A stretch of 64,000 bases of DNA from Heterocephalus glaber (lineage: Eukaryota; Chordata; Mammalia; Rodentia; Bathyergidae): the NCBI RefSeq assembly GCF_000247695.1, contig NW_004624732.1, positions 16,350,741-16,414,740 of the forward strand, in the 5' to 3' direction. Every line of letters begins with the position of its first letter. The stretch's first letter is position 1. The position numbers were made by a program, and so were the translations under genes. The notes beneath the pieces are model-generated. The model did no database searches. It was not told the origin of the DNA and worked only from the letters and a program-made list of their open reading frames with translations. Positions 56,462 through 64,000 of the stretch are shown here, piece by piece.

Positions 56462-56959
56462 TCACTTTGCAGGCCAAGGTGGGGCCCAGATGACAAGAGC
56501 AAACGCTCTTTCTTCACAGCTTGCTATAAACAATGGACACAGCCACTCCACCTGAGCTGACAGAGACTCAAAGGCAGGCAGACAAGGGAAAGCTTCATAT
56601 AGTAGAAAGAAGGAAAGGCCCAAGTGTACCTTCTCCAGTAAGTCCCAGTTCTCTGGCTGGAAGCAAAGGTAAAAGTAAGCATCAGTCACCAGGTCCCAGG
56701 CTGCTGTGGGGCTGTGCTTCGGCTCCCTGGCTTGGCTGCCACAGGGTATGAAGCTGAGTTCCAGCACTCCATGATCTGACCACTGTCCATTTCTGTATGT
56801 GGCCTTGTACTGAGACGTCCAGTCACCTTTATTCCACAGCCTGCACCTCTCCTCCCTGGTAGGATGGGATGCCAGTGTTAGCAGTCTGAAAGACACCTGG
56901 CAGGAAGTCACTTGAGGGGCAGGGCCTACAGAGCAGCCTCCCCAGTCAGTGTGCCACAC
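56462..56959 (-). other. Longest open frame in the window (165 codons), function unknown
   Basis: The minus-strand frame starts MWHTDWGGCSVGP and ends at the stop before 56462. It is rich in Trp and Cys, has a run of hydrophobic residues (HLGLSFFLLYEAFPCLPAF) and no domain I recognise. On the minus strand TTTACCTTTGCTTCCAG (about 56665) looks like a good splice acceptor and AAGGTACAC (about 56635) a weak donor, but the implied exon would be only 27 bases. Local GC content is high, so a 165-codon frame can arise by chance. I do not claim it is a gene. Confidence 0.15.
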
Positions 56960-56964
56960 ATGTC

Positions 56965-57855
56965 AGGGAAACTAAAAATGTTAACAGGGCCAGGGGTAGA
57001 AGGGAGACAGCTTGCTTGGCAGCATGCTAAGGGACAGGCAGAGTCTGCCCAGGAAGATAAACTCTTGAGCCCAGGGTTGAATAATCAGGCCAGGCAATGG
57101 GCAGCAGAGGGAAATGGGGAACAAGGACAGGAGAGGGCAGCAGAGGCTGGGGGATCTGCAGCAGGTCAGGTCGGGGACAAGAAAGGGCCTGAAGGAGGAG
57201 GGACACATATGGTAGAGTCACAGTGTCTGGAAGGTCACCGTAGGGTGGAGGGAGCCCTGGGGTAGAGCAATTGGAAGGAGGAGCAGCTGTGAGGAAGAAG
57301 TGAGGAGGCAGATTCCTGGGGAGGAGCTGAGAAGCTGAGGTGGGGATACATGAAAGGAGAACCGAACTCTGAGGCAGATCACAGAATATATATGCAAGGA
57401 TCAGAATGGAGCCAGCACTTCTCTGATGTAGCCACTCCAGGAGCAATGGTGGAAGGGCAAAGGCGAGAAAGAAGGAGGCACGGGCTGGGCAGCACAACCA
57501 AGGTGACCCCTTGCAGGGGATGGGGAAGGTGGCCAGCCAGTGGCCGGCTGGTGCCTTCCCCCACTCATGGGGTAGGTGCCCAGAGAAAGGCTGGCTGTTC
57601 CCTGTGCCTGCTCCTCCTCAGTGTGGAATCTTCACAAAGATGACACAGCAGCCCCCGCCTTTGCTAGATTGCTCCTCATAATCTGCCCTGTCCTAAAAAC
57701 AGCCCAGCTGCCCAAAGATGTTTGTGCTTTGAGAAAGCCCAAATTAGCCCACATGTGGAGACAACTTGGGACATAATAACACAATAACAACTGAAGGATG
57801 GTTGCTATTTTAAGCCACTAGATCTGGAGACCTGTTATGCAGCAATAGATAACCA
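56965..57855. other. No recognisable gene; purine-rich stretch
   Basis: G/A-rich plus strand (GGGACAGGCAGAG, AGGAGGAGCAGC, GAGGAAGAAGTGAGGAGG) from 57000 to 57500. Several overlapping frames (117, 156, 97 codons) are explained by this composition bias, which suppresses stops on the pyrimidine strand. Confidence 0.45.
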
Positions 57856-57859
57856 AACC

Positions 57860-57968
57860 CCTTCCACACAGGTTACTCCTCATTTAATCAATCCAGAAGC
57901 TGAGGTTCAGAGAGGTAACTTCTGTAAGATAATGCAGCTTTTAAGTAGAAAAGCCAAAATGCCCATCC
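57860..57968 (-). repeat. MIR SINE relic, antisense
   Basis: CAGAAGCTGAGGTTCAGAGAGGTAACTTCTGTAAGATAATGCAGC..AAGTAGAAAAGCC is the antisense MIR core (AAACTGAGGCTCAGAGAGGTTAAGTAACTTGCCCAAGGTCACACAGC..AAGTGGCAGAGCC). Confidence 0.8.
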
Positions 57969-58064
57969 AAAACTGTCCCAGTCCGAATGGGACACTGCCT
58001 GCTCCTAACCAACATCCTAGAGTGTTTATTGGAGAAGCTGGAAAGAGGAACGAAGTACTGAGGG

Positions 58065-58860
58065 TGTTTGGGTTTATGTCTAGATGCCACCAAAACCTTA
58101 TGTGTTCATGGGTGGGACTTTAGGTAGGTGATTGGATCACGGGGGTGTGAAACTGACGGTATGGGGGTGCGAGGGGCAGAGAGACCACCCACGGGAGGGT
58201 TTGTGTTAGCAAATGGCCTCTTATGTAATGCACCGCCCAGGGAGTGGGCTGAATCCAAAAGGGAAATCAGTGCAGAACCGGAAGAGCATAGACTTAGGTA
58301 GAGAAATGGTTGCTAGGCAATGGTGTTGGTTGCCAGGCTTCAGTTTGAGGCCCACTGTCTGTCCTGAGGAGGTCTGGGGCAGAGATAGGGTGGCCTGTGC
58401 TCCCCCGCTGGGTGACAGTGCAGATGCTTCCCGGAACCAAGGGGGATGTGGCTGTACTCGGACTTCCTGGAACCGAGGTGTGGCGGCTCTTCCCACTGGC
58501 ACCAAGCTGGTGGATGGTGCCAGGCTATGTCATGTCATGGGGCATGACATTCTCCAGTGGACTAATCCACTGCTGGGTTTATAGCTAAATGTGATGTCGG
58601 GAGATGAAGCCTGGTTGGAGGAGGTGAGTACTTGGGGACGTGACCTGGCAGGGTCTGTCTTCTTCCTTCCTCTCTTGTCCTCTCTTTCCTTCCCACTACC
58701 ATGCCATGGACTGTTTCTCATCTGCGATGCCCCTCTTCCATGCCTCCCTGCCTTGGAGTCCATAGTTATGTGCTGAAATCTCTACAAACTGTGAGCTAAA
58801 GTAAACCTCTCCTTTTAACTTGTGTGTGTTGGAGATTGTGTCTCAGGAACAAGAAAGTAA
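58065..58860 (+). mobile_element. Long MaLR-like LTR (about 800 bp)
   Basis: The 5' part (TGTTTGGGTTTATGTCTAGATGCC, AAACCTTATGTGTTCATGG, TAGGTGATTGGATCACGGGGG) and 3' part (CCTGCCTTGGAGTCCATAGTTATGTGCTGAAATCTCTACAAACTGTGAGCTAAAGTAAACC, then GGAGATTGTGTCTCAGGAACAAGAAAGTAA) match MaLR LTRs elsewhere in the window. The segment between about 58250 and 58600 is extra and gives roughly twice the usual length. I found no duplication at the ends. The polyadenylation signal is changed to AGTAAA. The 123-codon frame at 58213-58584 lies in the extra segment. Confidence 0.7.
58309..58321 (+). promoter_or_regulatory. RFX X-box-like motif in LTR
   Basis: GTTGCTAGGCAAT differs by one base from the palindromic X-box (GTTGCTAGGCAAC) bound by RFX transcription factors, which act at ciliary and other genes. 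A second half-site, GGTTGCCAGG, follows at 58328-58337. It lies in the middle segment of the LTR. Binding is inference. Confidence 0.4.
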
Positions 58861-58869
58861 AGAAGAGAG

Positions 58870-60375
58870 AGAAAAGAGTTAGGCTTGTCCTAGGACTGCT
58901 CACATCCATGGCCTCCCCTTCATCAGGGACTGTGACCCCTGGGTGTGATACTTATGATGCTCTCCAACCAGAATGTGACCTTCATGTTGTCCTCAACGAC
59001 CCTTTGCTTGCTGAAGGTTTTCCTGTCAATACTGCAGTGACTGTTTCCTGAAGGGCAAATAAAGCACAGTGTAAAAACCTTCAGTAAAATGCATAATCAC
59101 TTCTCATTTCTTAAACAGATTCAATAATAATCAGCACCAAAGGAGACAAGGGTAATCACAAGTGGAAGAGGTCCTTTGGTCTCTGGGCCATTCCTCCCCC
59201 CAGGGAATGATAATGTGAGCTAGCAGGGAGCTGAAGAAAAAACAAACATGTAAGCAAGATCTTTCTGCAGACAGCATCACCTTTTGGATTCCTTCTGAAG
59301 AGAAAGGCTTCCTCCTGCCAGAGGCCCTGAAGCATCACTTATGCCCACCTCCAGAGGCTGTGTCTGGGTAGCAGAATCACAGTGCTGGCTGCTCCCATCC
59401 TGGTTACCCTTGTCCTTCTTTGCTGCCACCACAAAACAGCCTCTGTGGAAAGTCTCTATGCTCCACCATGGAGTTCTCTTAGAAGTTTGTTGTTTGTTTT
59501 TTTTTTTAAATGAGTGGCTTAAAAAATTAGATCTTTTGCTCCTCTTTGAGTATATATATAATAGAAAGAAAAATGCATATGTTTAGCTCTGTGGCTTGGG
59601 ACAGTGAACCTCAAAGGAGATGCACTGTTTGCACAGAGGTGTGGGGAGAGCAGAGGGGAAAGACAAGGGAGGGCAGGGGCTGGGCCAGTGTGGAGAGATA
59701 GAGCACTTGGGAAATCTTAACAAGGTGGCTGACCTGGGCAGGTGAGTTGGGAGAACAAACTTCAAAATGATCCCTCCATGGCTTCCCTAGAAATCTCCTG
59801 CACAGCACAATGCCGCCATGGTGTTTCAGCAGGGTTTCTGTGGCTGAGCTCTGCCTGCTGTGGTCAGCGACAGATACTGAAGCACAGACTTGGGTCTCCT
59901 GCTGGTTGCATGCAAGAAAGGCTGGCCACTAAGGCAGCGAGTCATGGGCAATGATGGAAACAAATCTCGTCTTGATGACTTCCGTATTTAGTGGATCCTT
60001 CTTCTCTTTATTATGAGATACTGCATAATACATCACTGTTTAACATTTAATTGTAAGATCATTTTTCATACCAAAATAATTTTGCAAGTAACACACAATT
60101 CTGTTAAAATTTATGATGATATTACAGAGAGTAGCAATTGTCACTGTGACTAGCAGTGTCCTTACTTAAAAATTCCTCTTTTTCCAAGAGACATAGTGTC
60201 CCACAGAAGAAGGGTGTCCCATAATTCAATTTCTATGTAATAAAAACATTTCCACTGAAGAAATGTTCTGGTGGCTTGTGGAAGCCAATGGAAAATATTT
60301 TTGGTCAACACAAATTTTTGTAATAGGTACACACATTTTCAAGGATGTTTTGGTCATTTTCTGTTCCTCTAACTG
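58870..60375. other. No recognisable gene or repeat
   Basis: Mixed sequence; 59500-59600 and 59990-60330 are AT-rich. Frames up to 84 codons without motifs. Confidence 0.4.
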
Positions 60376-60379
60376 AATA

Positions 60380-60715
60380 TGCAGACTGAGTAATCTCAAA
60401 AGAATAGAACTTTGTCTGGCTCACAGTTCTGGGGCCCTGGAGTCCAAGAGCATGGTGCTGGCATCTGCTCAGCCTTTGGTGAGGGGCTTCTTACCCATAA
60501 CATGGCAGGAGCATCACGTGGTGAAACATGGCTCATGTGCTGGCTCAGATCTTTCTTCTGATAAAGCCACTAATGCCATCCTGGAGATCCACCCCCATGA
60601 ACTCATCTAATCCTATTGCCTCCCAAAGGTCAAACCTACAAATACCATCAATGTATGAATTTAGGAATTAAATGTCCAGTGCATGAGCTCTTGGGAACAT
60701 ACACAAACCACACCA
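60380..60715 (-). mobile_element. MST/MLT1-like LTR, antisense
   Basis: GAATAGAACTTTGTCTGGCTCACAGTTCTGGGGCCCTGGAGTCCAAGAGCATGG, GCATCTGCTCAGCCTTTGGTGAGGG and CCACCCCCATGAACTCATCTAATCC..CCTCCCAAAGG follow antisense MST/MLT1 LTR order. Right end near ACACAAACCACACCA. Borders approximate. Confidence 0.78.
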
Positions 60716-60785
60716 AAATTTAGGAACTAAGACTCACTGGAAGACCAGCCATTGAAACCTGGGAGAGTTGAAGAGCTGAGGTCTA

Positions 60786-60972
60786 GCGCGATGACTCTCA
60801 CACTTACTGAGCTGCAGCAGAATCTCTTCCAAGCCATTGCAAGGTCGCCAGGCCCCATGCCCAGGCTTCTGATTCAGCATGTGTAGGTTGGGAACCAAGT
60901 ACAAATTTCTGACAGGTCCCCAGGTGTTGCCACTGCTATCAGTGAAGGACCACACCTGGAAGCCACTGGCAC
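60786..60972 (+). mobile_element. MER5-type non-autonomous hAT element
   Basis: TGACTCTCACACTTACTGAGC, GCCAGGCCCCATGCCCAGGCTTCTGATTCAGCATGTGTAGG, AATTTCTGACAGGTCCCCAGGTGTTGCCACTGC and GGACCACACCTGGAAGCCACTGG match MER5A in order (TTCTCAAACTTTAGC; CTGGGCCCCACCCCCAGAGTTTCTGATTCAGTAGG; CATTTCTAACAAGTTCCCAGGTGATGC; GGACCACACTTTGAGAACCACTG). Near full length. Confidence 0.85.
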
Positions 60973-61109
60973 AATGGGTGATACACTCAACTTGATGTCT
61001 GTCTGTCCTGGTTTGTAGTTCCTTAAGTACTTCCAGGTCAACTGGAGTGTGTTCTTTGATTTCTCTAATTGTCATTTTCCTCTCCTATTTAATCCAAAAT
61101 GGCTTTCAA

Positions 61110-61185
61110 GATAAGTGTAAGGATTAAATGAGGTTGTGAAAATGTCTTATATGAAAGGCAACAGTGTAGACATTTAATCAGTAAT
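61110..61185 (+). repeat. MIR end fragment
   Basis: TAAGGATTAAATGAGGTTGTGAAAATGTC resembles GTGAGGATTAAATGAGTTAATAC, the end of MIR. Only the tail is present. Confidence 0.5.
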
Positions 61186-61297
61186 CATGGTTTTACTTAC
61201 TCTTCATTAAAAGTCTTAGCATATTAAATATTTGCCTTTTAGGAAGCTATATAAGAATATAGAAGTCTCTCAGTATTAAATATATCATGCATTCTTT

Positions 61298-61490
61298 TTT
61301 TTTGGGGGGGGGGACCGGGGATCGAACTCGGGTCCTTGTGCTTGCACAGCAGGTGGTGGAAACCACTGGGCTAAATCCCCAGCCCCATAATTAATGTTCA
61401 CTTTTTTGTGTGTGTGTGCCGGGGATCAAACTCGGGACCTTGCGCTTGCGAGGCAGGTGCCGGAACCACTGAGCTAAATCCCCGGGGCCC
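61298..61490 (-). mobile_element. Two ID SINEs inside one TSD (ID dimer), antisense
   Basis: Two ID units lie head-to-tail on the minus strand: one at about 61298-61386 (CCGGGGATCGAACTCGGGTCCTTG...AAATCCCCAGCCCC) and one at about 61406-61490 (CCGGGGATCAAACTCGGGACC...AAATCCCCGGGGCCC). A perfect 14-bp duplication ATCATGCATTCTTT flanks the pair at 61284-61297 and 61491-61504. A linker of about 20 bp (ATAATTAATGTTCAC plus a T-run) separates them. Neither unit has its own duplication at the junction. Both are well preserved. Confidence 0.88.
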
Positions 61491-61504
61491 ATCATGCATT
61501 CTTT

Positions 61505-62160
61505 AAAGACACATTTGAGTGTATATTATGTACCAGATATGAGGCTAGCCACTGGGATTGACCTTGTCATATAATTGCTTTACTAACTAGACAATAAACT
61601 TCCCTTTTGAACAACTTTTCCTTGGAGTAAGATAAGTAGCAGCATGGAAAATCTCTATAAGCAGGTCGTGACCTGGCCCTGCACAGGGACCTGGAACTGT
61701 GGCTGCCAAATCCCTCTCATGGGCAGAGAGTGGAACAAGGAGGTGAGTGGAACCACATTCACTGAACAGTGAACACTCTTGAGATATAAGCAGAGTGCAG
61801 GTCCATGGCTTAGCTCTGTGCACACTTCCAGTGTATGTGTTTTGGGAAGTTCGTGGCTTCTCCCCTTAGAAAATAATCTGAGCTCAAAGATAAACACTTC
61901 TTCCAATGGTCCAGAAATGCTTGTTTTTAGGCAGGCATTAGACACACTTGAAGAAAGCAGTTTGCTGATGGAAATATTGAAGTAAAGGGAATGTGCAGAA
62001 GCTGTTAGCCTGATATTTGAGTCTCACCCCATCACTTTCTCCTGGTGTCTTTGGGGAAGTGTCTTGCCTTATCCTTCTCCTCTGAAAAACAGGGGAACGT
62101 AAATTTAATATTTGCAAGGCTCTTGGAAGTGCAGGAACTAATTTACACGAAGAGATTTTA
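61505..62160. other. No gene seen; small L2/MIR-like patch
   Basis: 61515-61560 (GTGTATATTATGTACCAGATATGAGGCTAGCCACTGGG) resembles the ancient 'TACTATGTGCCAGGCACTG' block. The remaining sequence is unassigned. Confidence 0.45.
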
Positions 62161-62163
62161 TGA

Positions 62164-62240
62164 TTTTTTTTTTTTTTCCTTGCTGGGCATGGAACTCAAG
62201 GCCTCATGCATGCTAAGCAAAAGGTCTACTATCAATAGTT
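62164..62240 (-). mobile_element. ID/B4-type SINE fragment, antisense
   Basis: A T-run (complement of an A tail) at 62166-62177 followed by CTTGCTGGGCATGGAACTCAAGGCCTCATGCATGCTAAGCAAAAGGTCTACTATC, the complement of an ID-type box B to box A. Confidence 0.78.
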
Positions 62241-62244
62241 ATAG

Positions 62245-63170
62245 TCATGATAGCTAAGGTGCACATGTGCTCCTTGATTTCACTGAATCTCAACCCCAAG
62301 ACTTTCTCAACCTCAGATTTCATTCACCTATGTTTGTCCTCAATTCTACCAATGTGCTTTCCCAGTTCCCTCAACCTCCAAAGCTGATATTCTTCGATCA
62401 TTCCACCAAGTTATTTACCATCCATGTAGGGTGAGGTCACGGGCGGAAATGGGTTTGCTGCATTCCATAGAGTCTTCGGACTCCAGAATTTTAGGAGGGT
62501 GTTCATAAACACATTTTGAGGTATCCTACATCATCACTTAATTCTGCCTCTCACCTGATGCTTTAGCCCCCTTGGGGTGTGAGATAGAAGTTCCCAAAAC
62601 TACCTTCTCTGGACTACTTTTCACCAGAGCCTGGGTATCAGGTGGCATGCATTGCCTGTTCATGAATATATTTATAAAAGTGATATTTTGATGGCACTGC
62701 TGTAGCACCCTCCCCTGGGAACCCAGAGGTAAGGGAGGATTTGGGCCTTGGCATTGCAGTCTCAAAAGACACAATCCCTAATGCCACACCCTCAACATTG
62801 AAATCATAAAAGATCAAATCCCTAATGTCCTAAATGACCCAAATTCAGAAAATATAATTCTGGAAAGTATAGTGTAAAGAATTATTTTAAAGACATTCAT
62901 TTATATTTTTAAAGGAAATTTATTTTGAGGAACATAAAAACATGACAGAATTCTTCATAGGCCATTTTACACAATAAAATGAGCAATAATGACATACATT
63001 TCTATAAGCATAAGCACTAACAATACTCACAAATTAAGAGAAGATAAATTGTATTTATTTTAAAAATAGATCAAAAAGATAAATGTAAAAATATGCATCA
63101 TTGTGGTTGGTAATTGTGAGCATCTAGCTGTGTAACCAAGGTCATATGAAATACCATGATGGACAATCTC
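62245..63170. other. No recognisable gene or repeat
   Basis: AT-rich sequence, especially 62830-63090. Only short frames. Possibly old LINE-derived but no block matched. Confidence 0.35.
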
Positions 63171-63175
63171 AGTCT

Positions 63176-63227
63176 TTTTTTTTTTTTTTTTTTTGGTACC
63201 GGGGATCGAACTCGCATCCTTCCGCTG
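63176..63227 (-). mobile_element. ID SINE fragment, antisense, truncated
   Basis: A ~20-T run followed by GGTACCGGGGATCGAACTCGCATCC, the complement of GTTCGATCCCCGGTACC plus A tail. Only the 3' half is present; box A is missing, so it is 5'-truncated. The intact box B indicates a young copy. Confidence 0.85.
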
Positions 63228-63229
63228 AT

Positions 63230-64000
63230 TGAAAACTGGTGAGTCACCACTGCATATGCAAAGATTTCACCCCAAAGTACAATCTCCAGAAATACTGTCC
63301 CTCGCAAATGCAGTTGTACCAAGAGGGTATCTCTTCATTTACTGAGAAAGTTTCAAAGTTTGTATGCATGCAGTGCTCACATACAATCAACACTGTGAAA
63401 ATGTACTTTCAGAGTCAAATTTGTAAAGAATGTAAAATGAGCTAGTAGTCTCTAAAGTCTTCACAGTTTATACCTCCAACATGAAAATGACATCAAGATG
63501 AAAATAAATTATAACAAGTGGTACTGACAATTTTAAATAGTGGAGGAAAATTTCGAAAAGAAAAAAATAAATATTCTTCCCAACAAACATAAGAAAATTT
63601 GCTAAAAAGAAAATTTGACATGAAAAAAATGTATGACAGGGCTGGAATATGTGCAGTGGCAGAGGTAGTCTGCAAAAGCCAGCCAACTTTCAGTCATTTA
63701 CTCTATCATGAAGTCTTGCATGACAATGAAAAGCTACTTTGTTTTTCTTTGAGGGGCATAGCTCTCCTTAGGGAACATATTCACATTCATTGCCTATGTG
63801 ACATTGCTCTTTTTGCAGTTATTCTAATTAGATATTCCCTATTAAATTTTCCCATCTTCTGTGCTATGCTTCTATGTTGATTTGAGCATGTAAAGCTTCA
63901 TTCTGCATGCACTCATATACAGACCACAAATTTGGCAGAAACAATACTGGTGGTCCAAAAGCAACACCACTGAGTATCTTCTTATCCTACCATGCACATA
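63230..64000. other. No recognisable gene or repeat
   Basis: AT-rich end of the window with small frames (up to 93 codons at 63599-63880, plus). Translation shows no domain. It continues beyond the edge. Confidence 0.35.

Noticed and set aside
57027..57497. 156-codon minus-strand frame
   Set aside because: The plus strand is strongly purine-rich here, which removes stops from the complementary strand; Pro/Leu/Ser composition and competing frames argue against coding.
1..64000. CRISPR array, bacterial operon, phage or other prokaryotic system
   Set aside because: Repeat content is mammalian throughout; no array of short spaced repeats, no dense co-oriented genes, no ribosome-binding-site pattern.

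Overview
The window is nuclear DNA from a placental mammal, almost certainly a rodent outside the mouse/rat group. The evidence is the repeat content: tRNA-derived ID SINEs with poly-A tails and clean target-site duplications, B1 monomers, B1+ID fused SINEs, old MIR and L2, L1 and HAL1-like LINEs, and many MaLR (ERVL-MaLR) LTRs. The ID copies share an unusual box-A region reading GTGGTTCC...CTGCC instead of the usual GTGGTAGAGCG. I see no mouse-type B2. A squirrel- or beaver-related lineage is a guess that needs a library search.

I find no convincing protein-coding gene, RNA gene, CpG island or bacterial or viral operon. Open reading frames are short (the longest is 165 codons) and most fall in repeats or have no recognisable domain. 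The only protein-level matches are decayed transposon proteins: the C-terminus of L1 ORF2 near 3.5-3.7 kb and two opposed scraps of mariner transposase near 39.1-39.5 kb. The window therefore reads as intergenic or deep intronic sequence.

Layout: 1-310 is the end of a ~112-bp tandem repeat running off the left edge. 2.9-3.9 kb holds a truncated antisense L1 and an ID SINE. 7-10 kb has MIR and L2 relics. 11.8 kb has an AT palindrome cluster. 12.0-12.9 kb is an LTR inside an LTR. 14.4-17.6 kb has an L1 3' end, an MLT1-like LTR, a B1+ID SINE and a HAL1-like LINE. 21-22.6 kb has B1, LTR and ID SINEs. 22.9-26.8 kb is a long antisense L1 split by a MaLR solo LTR. 26.8-27.2 kb is another LTR with a homopyrimidine tract.

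In the second half, 29.2-29.8 kb is an L2 split by an ID. 32.2-33.8 kb has an LTR-like segment with an 82-bp duplication, a CA repeat and a MaLR LTR. 39.0-42.4 kb has mariner scraps, an antisense L1 split by an MST/MLT1-like LTR, an ID SINE and antisense HAL1-like LINE. 45.8-48.1 kb is a complete two-LTR MaLR element. 51-56.2 kb has B1+ID SINEs, an LTR fragment and a possible L1 5' region. 58.1-58.9 kb is a long MaLR-like LTR. 60.4-61.5 kb has an LTR, a MER5 element and an ID dimer inside one target-site duplication.

The most useful content is the insertion record: several insertions have both ends and duplications readable, which gives relative ages. I found no novel biological system, and I say so rather than force one. 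Family names come from recognition by eye and are approximate at subfamily level.
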